A DNA stretch of 14,046 nt from assembly GCA_019694835.1 (NCBI GenBank), contig JAIBBE010000158.1, forward strand, positions 1 to 14,046, in the 5' to 3' direction. Shown piece by piece: positions 1 through 6,480 of the stretch. Made by a program: the position numbers and the translations under genes. The notes below the pieces were generated by a model. It saw only the letters and a list, made by a program, of their open reading frames with translations. It was not told where the DNA came from and ran no database searches. Source of the DNA: Fimbriimonadaceae bacterium. Its GTDB lineage: Bacteria > Armatimonadota > Fimbriimonadia > Fimbriimonadales > Fimbriimonadaceae. The first letter of the stretch is position 1. The number at the start of each line of letters is the position of its first letter.

Positions 1-1
1 A

Positions 2-898
2 GGTGAAAAGGCCCCGATCCTCTTCCTCGACGAAATCCACCGCTTCAACAAAGCGCAGCAGGACTTCCTGCTCCCTTACGTCGAAAATGGCACGATCGTC
101 CTGATCGGAGCGACCACGGAGAATCCGAGTTTCGAGGTGATTTCTGCGCTCCTCTCACGGACTCGGGTGTTCGTGCTGCAAGCATTGACCGACGATGACA
201 TTCGGGGCATCATCTTGCGCGCTGCAAGCGACCTCGGAGCCTCGATCGAACCCGATGCGCTTGACTTCATCGTCGCCGCCGCCGACGGGGATGGCCGACA
301 AGCCGTGAACCTGCTAGAGAACACGGTCGGGCTTTACGGGTTGCAGGTGACCGTCCAGCATCTCGAAAGCGCCATGCAGTCGCGGCACGTTCGCTACGAC
401 AAGAAGGCCGAAGAGCACTACAACACGATCAGCGCCTTCATCAAGTGCATGCGTGCCTCGAATGCCAACGCTGCGCTTTACTACCTTGCACGCATGATCG
501 AGGGGGGTGAGGATCCCAAGTTCATTGCTCGGCGCATGGTGATCTTTGCCAGCGAGGATGTCGGTGTCGCCGATCCGCAGGCGCTGATCCTTGCCAACGC
601 CGTCTTTCGGGCGGTGGAAACCATCGGATACCCTGAGTGTTCGATCAGTCTGGGTCATGGCGTCGTATATCTCGCTCGCGCGCCCAAAAATCGGGACGCC
701 TACGACGGAATCATGTCAGCGCTATCGGAAGTAAAGGAGTCCGGCAGCCTCCCAACGCCCCTCAAATTCCGCAATGCCCGTACCCAGCTTATGAAGGACG
801 TGGGTTACGGAGAAGGCTACGAAATGTACGACGAGGGCGATCTGTTGCCCGAGGCTCTTCGCGGAAAGCGGTTTCTTCCTGAAAATCCAGGCCTTTGA
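2..898 (+). CDS. rarA: Replication-associated recombination protein A (AAA+ ATPase), 5'-truncated by window edge
   Basis: This is the C-terminal 298 residues of a RarA/MgsA/WRNIP1-family AAA+ ATPase, open from the first bases of the window. The visible start reads through a Walker B element (LFLDEIHRFNKAQQD) and then a sensor-1 stretch (GATTENPSFEV), both hallmarks of RarA. The sensor-2/lid region and the C-terminal oligomerisation domain follow, with typical segments such as DGDGRQAVNLLE and FASEDVGVADP. The family is usually 430-450 residues, so roughly 140 residues including Walker A lie outside the window. RarA family members form tetramers, bind SSB and act at stalled or gapped replication forks. 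The gene ends in TGA at 896-898, and no terminator hairpin is evident before the next gene. An internal ATG at 137 is not the start, because the conserved ATPase core continues upstream of it. Confidence 0.95.
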   Translation, partial: GEKAPILFLDEIHRFNKAQQDFLLPYVENGTIVLIGATTENPSFEVISALLSRTRVFVLQALTDDDIRGIILRAASDLGASIEPDALDFIVAAADGDGRQAVNLLENTVGLYGLQVTVQHLESAMQSRHVRYDKKAEEHYNTISAFIKCMRASNANAALYYLARMIEGGEDPKFIARRMVIFASEDVGVADPQALILANAVFRAVETIGYPECSISLGHGVVYLARAPKNRDAYDGIMSALSEVKESGSLPTPLKFRNARTQLMKDVGYGEGYEMYDEGDLLPEALRGKRFLPENPGL

Positions 899-930
899 GC
901 CTAAAGAATGACCGCTAGACAACCAAATCC

Positions 931-960
931 TAACTCATACACTCTAAAATCTCTGAGTTA
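931..960 (+). promoter_or_regulatory. Putative promoter -10 inside an inverted repeat
   Basis: TAAAAT (945-950) resembles a -10 box and would start transcription around 957, leaving a leader of under ten bases before the ATG at 965. It is bracketed by a perfect 7-bp inverted repeat, TAACTCA at 931-937 and TGAGTTA at 954-960. A dimeric regulator bound there would cover the -10 and the start site. No convincing -35 is seen at the usual spacing. The operator role is inference. Confidence 0.4.
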
Positions 961-964
961 GCTT

Positions 965-1441
965 ATGACATTTGCCATTGCCATTCTTGCCGCCGGAGCC
1001 ATCACCAGCGAGGTTCCCAGTCCAACCAAGCCGTGGTGGAAAGACCCGGGACCCATGAAGGCCGCCGTCAAGAAGGCTTTGCCCGAGAAGTCCATCGTGA
1101 TCGACATCAAGACCCAACAGCTCACGGCGATGGAGTTTGGTGAGCCCGTCTTCTCCTTGCGATGCTGCACAGGCAAGAACAACGCGACCCCTCGCGGCCA
1201 GTTCCCGATTCGGCAGAAGCTCCGTTACAACCGAGCGTTGCCGAAGTACGGCGGTGCGCCGATTCCATTCAGCCTTCGGCTCGACATCGTGAAGAAGGGC
1301 AGACGCGTCCCCATTGCAATTCACGCGTACAAGAGCGTCCCGCGCGTGCCGTCCTCGCACGGCTGCATTCGCCTAACCCACACCGATGCCGAGAAACTCT
1401 TCGGCTGGGCCGAGGTTGGGCTTCAGGTTCTCATTCGGTAG
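965..1441 (+). CDS. L,D-transpeptidase (YkuD domain), exported
   Basis: This 158-residue protein belongs to the YkuD L,D-transpeptidase family, which makes 3-3 cross-links in peptidoglycan or attaches proteins to it outside the cytoplasmic membrane. The catalytic signature is complete: His120, then SHGCIRL at 131-137 with nucleophile Cys134 and Arg136. The upstream GxFPIRQK-type strand (about 78-85) is also typical. Residues 1-15 are hydrophobic and resemble a short signal sequence, but lack the usual N-terminal positive charge. The start is fixed because an in-frame TAG sits at 959-961. No Shine-Dalgarno sequence precedes it. No LysM or SPOR domain is present, so this is a minimal catalytic form. 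The next gene starts only 20 bases after the stop, which suggests a shared transcript with the OstA-like protein. Confidence 0.92.
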   Translation: MTFAIAILAAGAITSEVPSPTKPWWKDPGPMKAAVKKALPEKSIVIDIKTQQLTAMEFGEPVFSLRCCTGKNNATPRGQFPIRQKLRYNRALPKYGGAPIPFSLRLDIVKKGRRVPIAIHAYKSVPRVPSSHGCIRLTHTDAEKLFGWAEVGLQVLIR

Positions 1442-1461
1442 CGGCGGGTATCGTTGACGCC

Positions 1462-3408
1462 ATGGCGCGTTGGGGTACTTGGGCGGTTCTTGCATTAGGA
1501 TTGATGCCAATCGGCGCCGCCGCTCAGGAGACACCGGCCGACATCGTGCGGCAGGTCAAGACGATCGATTGGAAGAAGTTTCTCAGCGATCCTCAGGCGC
1601 GGGGCTTCCTCGCCAGCCTCATCTACCGCGTACTCCCTATGGACCTGCAGGAACGAGCGACCGAAGAGCAGATCGCCGACGCGCTCGGCGTCCTAGTCGA
1701 GGAGATCGACAAGATGCCGCCGAACCTCTCCGCCCAACAAGAAATCACCTATCTCGCGGAAAAACTCGGCCAGAAGCTCTTTCCCGACGAAATCGCCCGC
1801 ATCAAGGAGCAAGTTCAGAAGGCCCTCGAATCGCTGCCCGACTTCATCCGCGAGGAAGATGGGCGATACGTGATCACCCTCGACAAGGCGGGTTCGTTGC
1901 GCATCAAGTACGAAGAGAACCCCTATCGCGGTATCACGACCGTGTTCAATCCGTTCGATCCGATCAAGCGGGGAGCGATTCTTCTCTCGGCGGAGAACAT
2001 CAACTTCGAACTGGACGGCAGTCACCTCGAAGCTCGTGGAGATGTAGCCCTGCGCGACAAGACCTCGTCCCTGATCGCCCGCCAGATCCGGTACGACGGG
2101 CCGACCAAGTCGATGGTTGCGGACGGGCTGACACTGCGCTTGCCGTCAATCAAGTTCGACGCGGGCAAGATGGCGGACAAGCCGAACGACCTCAACGTCG
2201 AAGACCTCAGCTTGCGCGCGACGATCATCGGTATTCCCGTGATCTCGGCGACGGCGAAGAACCTCAACATCCTGGGCGAACAAGGCACGGCAACAGGGGT
2301 TCGGGCGAAACTGTTCGGGATCCCCGTCTACAACCGCGACGAACTCGAATTCCGTCTCGATGGAACCGGAAAGCGCGACCCAAACAAGCTCTCTTTTCTG
2401 GAACGACTGCGCAAGCTTGCCGACCTCGCCACCCTCTTCAAGCCGCCGACCGTGAACTTCTTCAGCAAGCAGCCTTCGATCACTTATGCCAACCAATATG
2501 CTTTCGGCAATCGGCAAATGGTGGGCTTGACCCTTGACGCGCAGCGGCACCAATACTTAGCTTCGGAAGGAATTTTTACGTGGAATCTCAGCAGTTCGCC
2601 TGAAAGCGATCCTAGCGTTCTCTCCACAGGCGAGGTTAAGGACGACTTTATCGGGGGCTATGTTCAGAACGCGAGCGTCCGACGGATGGACGACTACGTG
2701 GCGCAGTACCGTCAGCCGCGACGCACGCCGTTCGTAGGCTTCAGCTACAACCAGCGCGTGGAACTCCGTGATGTCGAGGACATCGTGAGCCAGCCGATCA
2801 CGATTGGCTACGAGTTCGGCGGCCCGATCGGAAGCTTCGGCGCAATGGGCCAGGTCCGGTATCAGCAGGCGAAGTCGTTTAATCGCGGTGAGACCGAGCA
2901 GCGCGGCGTCTTCCTCGGCAGCCTCGGGCTCTTTTTCACCGAACTCGGGCGCGGATTCAGCCTCAACGGCCGCATCGACGGCGCCGCCTACAAGCCGAGT
3001 GGGGAAGGGTACGCCTGGATTCGGCCCGTCGTCTCCTTGCAAGCGCGGCTCCTGCCTCAGTTCTTCGTTTCGACGGCCTACGTCAACGGGCGCGAGTTTG
3101 GCAAGCCGTTCTCGACCGCCGAGGAGTATTTGGCCGGGCCTGAGTACCACGTGCGATTCGACTTCAATTTGGGCCCGACACAAGTCACTTACGCCAACCG
3201 CTATTCGGTCCGGCAGAAGCTCTGGTACCGCTCGCAGGTGTATTTCGCCCAAGACATCGACGCCTTCCAGCTCTTCATCCAGACCGACCAGCAGCTCAGC
3301 CGCTTCTCCTTCGGCCTCAACCTCCGCCTCGACGAGATCCTCACCGGCCTTCGATCACGCCGATACACGGGAGTCTCGTTGGATCGTCCGGAAGTGAAGA
3401 AGAAATAG
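1462..3408 (+). CDS. Exported beta-rich protein with OstA/LptD-like region
   Basis: This 648-residue protein starts MARWGTWAVLALGLMPIGAAAQ, a clear Sec signal peptide. That fixes the start at ATG 1462 rather than further upstream in the same open frame, which overlaps the transpeptidase. Residues about 24-125 are helical and charged. Residues about 165-300 are beta-strand repeats of the OstA kind (ILLSAENINFELDG, then LEARGDVALRDK, then IRYDGPTKSMVADG), seen in LptA and LptD families. Residues about 320-630 alternate polar and hydrophobic residues in short strands (FVGFSYNQRVELRD, ITIGYEFGGPIG, FFVSTAYVNG) as in an outer-membrane barrel. The C-terminus is KKK, not the aromatic residue usual for BAM substrates. 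It may be an LptD-like or other outer-membrane assembly protein, but I cannot assign a function. It is 20 bases downstream of the transpeptidase gene. Confidence 0.75.
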   Translation: MARWGTWAVLALGLMPIGAAAQETPADIVRQVKTIDWKKFLSDPQARGFLASLIYRVLPMDLQERATEEQIADALGVLVEEIDKMPPNLSAQQEITYLAEKLGQKLFPDEIARIKEQVQKALESLPDFIREEDGRYVITLDKAGSLRIKYEENPYRGITTVFNPFDPIKRGAILLSAENINFELDGSHLEARGDVALRDKTSSLIARQIRYDGPTKSMVADGLTLRLPSIKFDAGKMADKPNDLNVEDLSLRATIIGIPVISATAKNLNILGEQGTATGVRAKLFGIPVYNRDELEFRLDGTGKRDPNKLSFLERLRKLADLATLFKPPTVNFFSKQPSITYANQYAFGNRQMVGLTLDAQRHQYLASEGIFTWNLSSSPESDPSVLSTGEVKDDFIGGYVQNASVRRMDDYVAQYRQPRRTPFVGFSYNQRVELRDVEDIVSQPITIGYEFGGPIGSFGAMGQVRYQQAKSFNRGETEQRGVFLGSLGLFFTELGRGFSLNGRIDGAAYKPSGEGYAWIRPVVSLQARLLPQFFVSTAYVNGREFGKPFSTAEEYLAGPEYHVRFDFNLGPTQVTYANRYSVRQKLWYRSQVYFAQDIDAFQLFIQTDQQLSRFSFGLNLRLDEILTGLRSRRYTGVSLDRPEVKKK

Positions 3409-3485
3409 CCCCATCGCTTCACGCTGGGCTCAGGGGCTGGATCCAAGCAGTTGTGCCGCGAGGAAAGGCCGGGTCGAATCGTAGG

Positions 3486-3499
3486 TATAACCGAAGCAG
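3486..3499 (+). promoter_or_regulatory. Putative -10 close upstream of sdhB
   Basis: TATAAC at 3486-3491 matches five of six positions of the -10 consensus and ends eight bases before the sdhB ATG. Initiation seven bases downstream of it would give an almost leaderless mRNA. There is no Shine-Dalgarno sequence and no recognisable -35. The rest of the 91-base gap after the previous stop shows nothing else I can name. Confidence 0.35.
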
Positions 3500-4273
3500 A
3501 TGGCATCGAAGATTCTCCTGAGGGTTTGGCGGCAGAACGGCAGCGACGGCGAGTCGCACTGGGACGAGTTCGAGATTCCCTTGACGGAGAATTTGAACGT
3601 CATTTCCGCCCTCATGGAAGTGCGCAAAAACCCCGTCACCACCGATGGCAGGGAAGTTGAGCCTCCGGCATGGGATGCCGCCTGTCTTGAAGAGGTCTGC
3701 GGTTCTTGCACCATGAACGTGAATGGTGCCGTGCGGCAGGCTTGCACCGCCTTGATCGAGGACGTCGGCGAGAGCGAGGGCGATACCCTGGTGGTCAAGC
3801 TCGAGCCGATGCGGAAATACCCGCTCGTGCGCGATCTCCAGGTGGATCGTAGCAAGATGTTCGAGAACCTCATCAAGGTCAAGGCGTGGGTGCCGATCGA
3901 CGGTTCATACGACCTCGGCATGGCCCCGCCGCAAGACGATCACATTCGGCAGCTGAGGTACGCGCTCTCCCGATGTATGACTTGTGGATGCTGCATGGAG
4001 GCTTGCCCCCAAATCGGAAGCGAGCGGTCCGATTTCGTGGGTCCGGCGGCGATGGGGCAGGCCCTGCTCTTCAATCTGCACCCGGTAGGCAAGGCCTTGG
4101 AGCCCGAGAGGATGGAGTTTTTGACCAGCGAGGAGGGCATCACCGGGTGTGGAAATGCCCAGAACTGCGTCAAGGTGTGCCCCAAGGGCGTGCCGCTCAC
4201 CCAAGCTATTGCCCAACTGAACCGGGATACGACCGTATTCAAATTGAAGAAGTGGATGGGCCTGGCAGGCTGA
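3500..4273 (+). CDS. sdhB: Succinate dehydrogenase/fumarate reductase iron-sulfur subunit
   Basis: This is the 257-residue electron-transfer subunit of complex II, on the cytoplasmic face of the inner membrane, passing electrons from the flavoprotein to quinone. All cluster ligands are present. The [2Fe-2S] ligands are Cys62, Cys67, Cys70 and Cys82 (CLEEVCGSC plus QAC). The C-terminal motif CMTCGCCMEACP gives Cys159, 162 and 165, which with Cys227 hold the [4Fe-4S] cluster. Cys169, Cys217 and Cys223 hold the [3Fe-4S] cluster. The text closely resembles the Bacillus-type SdhB (FEIPLTENLNVISALMEVR, VRDLQVDRSKMF, AWVPIDGSYDLG, LNRDTT), which usually works with menaquinone and a single cytochrome b subunit. 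Those partners (sdhA, sdhC) are normally upstream in the same operon but are absent here, so sdhB appears to be a separate transcription unit. Confidence 0.96.
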   Translation: MASKILLRVWRQNGSDGESHWDEFEIPLTENLNVISALMEVRKNPVTTDGREVEPPAWDAACLEEVCGSCTMNVNGAVRQACTALIEDVGESEGDTLVVKLEPMRKYPLVRDLQVDRSKMFENLIKVKAWVPIDGSYDLGMAPPQDDHIRQLRYALSRCMTCGCCMEACPQIGSERSDFVGPAAMGQALLFNLHPVGKALEPERMEFLTSEEGITGCGNAQNCVKVCPKGVPLTQAIAQLNRDTTVFKLKKWMGLAG

Positions 4274-4329
4274 TCCGTAGGCGGGCATCCGCCACCTCGC
4301 GGATCAACGCTTCCCCGCAGTCATGCGGG
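4272..4329 (+). terminator. Two consecutive hairpins after sdhB
   Basis: The first stem (4272-4305) pairs GATCCG with CGGATC around an inner GGCGG-gcat-CCGCC hairpin. It begins on the last base pairs of the sdhB stop. The second (4314-4329) pairs CCCGCA with TGCGGG around a four-base loop. Neither has a U-tract, though a short TTTT occurs at 4341-4344. These could be a weak terminator or 3'-end stabilising structures. Confidence 0.45.
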
Positions 4330-4351
4330 TTCCCGAGCCATTTTCTTGGCC

Positions 4352-4404
4352 TATACTAGACGTGTCAGTCTGACTGCGTTTGTTTGACTTTCCATTTGGA
4401 GGAG
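4352..4404 (+). promoter_or_regulatory. Putative promoter, palindrome and strong RBS of the dockerin-like gene
   Basis: TATACT (4352-4357) is a good -10 candidate. The 11-bp palindrome GTCAG-T-CTGAC (4364-4374) lies at the expected start site and could be an operator. GGAGGAG (4398-4404) is a strong Shine-Dalgarno sequence five bases before ATG 4410, and it decides the start. A clear -35 is not visible. Confidence 0.45.
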
Positions 4405-4409
4405 AACCT

Positions 4410-5705
4410 ATGATGAAACTACGTCTTTTTGCCTTATCGGCTGCTCTCGTTGCCAGTCTCGGCACGATTGCTAATGCGGCCGAGTACTTGATGATTCCGG
4501 ACTCGAGCTCAACGACCGGACGCCGGATTATGCTGTTCAGTCCCGTCGATGGCTCGCTCGTGAACCCAGCCTACATCAATCTGAACGCTCTGACGGGTGC
4601 CAGCACTCCCAAGCATGCCCTGCAGGTCAAGGGCGAGATTTGGGTTTCGGACCAGGTTGCCGACCGCGTCGACATCTTCACTCTCGGCGGCACCTACCTG
4701 CGGACGATTTCCGGAGGTCTTGACAACATTCGTGGCATGGGCTTTGCCAATAACACGGTCTACGTCACCAATGACGGCGCAGCCAATGGAGCCGTCGCGG
4801 ACACCGTCGTGATGTATGACACGGCGGGCACCTTCCTCGGGCGTTTCTCGGTTTCTCCCGCAACTAGTCCGTTCGGCGTGTATGACCACAACGGCGAACT
4901 ACTCGTTACGGACAGCACGGAGCATACGATCCGTCGCTACACCTATGCGGGCGTATCACTCGGAGTGTTTCACTCGGGTGCAATTCGCTTCCCGGAGCAG
5001 ATTCACAAGCGGGTTGCCAATGACAACCTGATCGTCACCGGCTTCTCGACCCCTTCGGGTGTTTACGAATTGACCCCGGCCGGAGCCCAGGTGAATTTCT
5101 TCTTTAGTGGTTCTGGAGCACGTGGAGCCTATGAACTCACCAACGGGAATTTCATCTACACTCTCGGTACGGGAGCTTATGTGGGACCCTATGGAGGCAC
5201 TCACCCCGGCACACTGGTTCATGGTGCCAATGCCCAGTTCGTCGACAAGCTGGTCATCCCGGAGATCTCAGGCACGGTAACTCTCAGCGATTTTGTTGGC
5301 GACGTGAGCCTTCAAACCGCCACGTTGACGTTCTCACCAACGGATAACTCGGGGGACTACGTGAAGGTCGTCACCCTGGGTCCGTCCGGCGAATACTCGT
5401 TCAACGCGGACATGGGACCGGGAAGCTACTCGGTCAAAGCAAAATCATCCCACTGGCTGGCGAAGTCGGCCGGTGTCGTGACGATCGGATCGGTGAACAC
5501 GGGCCTGAATTTCGTATTGACGAATGGCGACTGCGACGATGACAATGAGGTGGGCATCGGCGACTACTCCATCCTTTCGGCGGCGTACAACACGTCGGTG
5601 GGCGATCCAGGATTCGTTCCTGCCGCCGATCTGAACGGCGACGACTCCGTCGACATCGGCGACTATGCGATCCTGAGTGCCAACTACGGCCTTTCGGGTG
5701 ACTAG
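4410..5705 (+). CDS. Secreted beta-propeller-like protein with C-terminal dockerin-type repeats
   Basis: This 431-residue exported protein has a signal peptide at about 1-24 (MMKLRLFALSAALVASLG, cleavage near ANA). Residues about 25-285 contain repeated four-strand units such as GEIWVSDQVADRVDIFTLGGTYLRT and GELLVTDSTEHTIRRYTYAG, as in NHL/SMP-30-type propellers. Residues about 290-371 (SGTVTLSDFVGD, GEYSFNADMGPGSYSVKA) look like a carboxypeptidase-regulatory or Cna-B-type beta sandwich. Residues 372-431 carry two calcium loops, DCDDDNEVGIGD and DLNGDDSVDIGD, each with Asp at positions 1, 5 and 12, followed by the helices YSILSAAY and YAILSANY. This is a type I dockerin-like pair. Dockerins bind cohesins in cellulosomes, but no cohesin gene is here, so a calcium-stabilised surface role is equally possible. 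Either of the tandem ATGs at 4410 and 4413 could be used. It is transcribed alone and ends in a strong terminator. Confidence 0.85.
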   Translation: MMKLRLFALSAALVASLGTIANAAEYLMIPDSSSTTGRRIMLFSPVDGSLVNPAYINLNALTGASTPKHALQVKGEIWVSDQVADRVDIFTLGGTYLRTISGGLDNIRGMGFANNTVYVTNDGAANGAVADTVVMYDTAGTFLGRFSVSPATSPFGVYDHNGELLVTDSTEHTIRRYTYAGVSLGVFHSGAIRFPEQIHKRVANDNLIVTGFSTPSGVYELTPAGAQVNFFFSGSGARGAYELTNGNFIYTLGTGAYVGPYGGTHPGTLVHGANAQFVDKLVIPEISGTVTLSDFVGDVSLQTATLTFSPTDNSGDYVKVVTLGPSGEYSFNADMGPGSYSVKAKSSHWLAKSAGVVTIGSVNTGLNFVLTNGDCDDDNEVGIGDYSILSAAYNTSVGDPGFVPAADLNGDDSVDIGDYAILSANYGLSGD

Positions 5706-5725
5706 ACTGCGCCCTTGAGGCGAAT

Positions 5726-5764
5726 GAGCCCGTACGCTTCGCGTGGCGTACGGGCTCTTGCTTT
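5726..5764 (+). terminator. Rho-independent terminator of the dockerin-like gene
   Basis: A perfect 12-bp stem pairs GAGCCCGTACGC (5726-5737) with GCGTACGGGCTC (5746-5757) around an eight-base loop containing TTCG. It is followed by TTGCTTT. It begins 20 bases after the stop codon. Confidence 0.88.
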
Positions 5765-5774
5765 GATGCCAATG

Positions 5775-5803
5775 AAAAAAGGCCTCGCGTCACCGCGAAG
5801 CCT
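5775..5803 (-). terminator. Rho-independent terminator of the redoxin gene
   Basis: Read on the minus strand, AGGCTTCGCG (5803-5794), loop GTGA and CGCGAGGCCT (5789-5780) form a 10-bp stem with one G-T wobble. The run of six T that continues past it is 5780-5775 on this strand. It sits 11 bases from the opposing terminator, so the two genes are insulated from each other. Confidence 0.88.
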
Positions 5804-5811
5804 CGGTTCGG

Positions 5812-5832
5812 TTATCTCCCGCCGGGAGATAA
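5812..5832. repeat. Perfect 9-bp palindrome in the 3' region of the redoxin gene
   Basis: Arms TTATCTCCC (5812-5820) and GGGAGATAA (5824-5832) are separated by GCC. It lies between the redoxin stop and its terminator, so it would be transcribed as a second stem loop in the 3' UTR. Its purpose is not evident: transcript stability or a protein-binding site are possible. Confidence 0.6.
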
Positions 5833-5844
5833 GGGCTAGAAGGG

Positions 5845-6408
5845 TCACCCAGCGCGGGGACTGGTCGGCGCGCCGGATGTATTCACCTTCGCCACCGTGA
5901 CCTTTGTTGCCCCCGCAATCGAGGCGCTCAGTTGATTGATTTCGTCGACCGAATAACCTACCCAGGTCTTGGTCATTTTCCCGTTCGTATCCACGAGAAT
6001 CGTCCACGGTGAGCGCTCGGCCTCAAAGGAGTTGATGATCTTCAGATCGGGATCGAGGAGGACGAGGTAGGGCGCTTTGAAACGCTGCTGCCAGGTCTTG
6101 TACTCTTCCTTGTTGGCGTTGATGACGCCGACGAAGTTGATCTTGCCTTTGTAAGCCTCTGCCACGCGGTTGTAGTACTTGACTGCTTCCGCGTTCACCG
6201 GACAAGTCGCCCCGATGAAATAGAACACCGTGGGCTTCTTCGATCCTGTGAAGGACTTCAGGGTATAGGATTTTCCGTCGCTGCCGGTCGCTTTGAAATC
6301 CGGTGCTTTCGCTCCGGCTTTCTGCACGCGCGCATCAGTCTGCATATACAGACCAACCGCGAGGGCAGCCACGAATCCTCCCGTTAGGATGCGCTGTATG
6401 GTTGTCAT
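5845..6408 (-). CDS. Exported thioredoxin-fold protein (redoxin/AhpC-TSA type) with a single cysteine
   Basis: This 187-residue protein starts at MTTIQRILTGGFVAALAVGL, an N-terminal membrane anchor or signal peptide, so it acts outside the cytoplasmic membrane. The redoxin core runs from about 32 to 165: AGAKAPDFKATGSDGKSYTL, strand VFYFIGATCPVN, DPDLKI, then the cis-Pro loop SPWTILVD (Pro134) and the closing strand KTWVGY. The active site is Cys69 in the motif CPVN, where TlpA/ResA proteins have CxxC. No other cysteine exists, so it cannot form an internal disulfide. Peroxiredoxin-like single-cysteine chemistry, or a thioredoxin-fold scaffold without redox function, are both possible. The open frame continues upstream to 6498, but 6408 is preferred because the hydrophobic anchor follows it and AGGGTGAG precedes it. 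It is divergent from the gene at 6481. Confidence 0.85.
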   Translation of the reverse strand: MTTIQRILTGGFVAALAVGLYMQTDARVQKAGAKAPDFKATGSDGKSYTLKSFTGSKKPTVFYFIGATCPVNAEAVKYYNRVAEAYKGKINFVGVINANKEEYKTWQQRFKAPYLVLLDPDLKIINSFEAERSPWTILVDTNGKMTKTWVGYSVDEINQLSASIAGATKVTVAKVNTSGAPTSPRAG

Positions 6409-6480
6409 ACTCACCCTAAGATACTCGGTGGGCACGCGGAATCTCTCCACGAACGTACTAGAATTCATCAGGAAGGGCAT
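6409..6480. promoter_or_regulatory. Divergent promoter region between the redoxin gene and the 456-residue protein gene
   Basis: This 72-base spacer separates two divergent starts. On the minus strand TATCTT (6423-6418) is nine bases from the redoxin ATG. On the plus strand TAGAAT (6459-6464) could be a -10, and GGAAGGG (6471-6477) is a Shine-Dalgarno sequence three bases before ATG 6481. No convincing -35 boxes are visible. Confidence 0.4.

Noticed and set aside
1162..1461. In-frame upstream extension of the OstA-like protein by 100 residues
   Set aside because: It overlaps the transpeptidase gene in another frame, its translation is arginine-rich and featureless, and a clear signal peptide begins at 1462.
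2557..3252. A 231-codon antisense frame opposite the OstA-like gene
   Set aside because: It mirrors a strongly supported coding strand, with no ribosome binding site and no domain.
2804..3397. A 197-codon open frame inside the OstA-like gene
   Set aside because: It is a serine/alanine/arginine-rich shadow of a high-G+C gene, with no domain.
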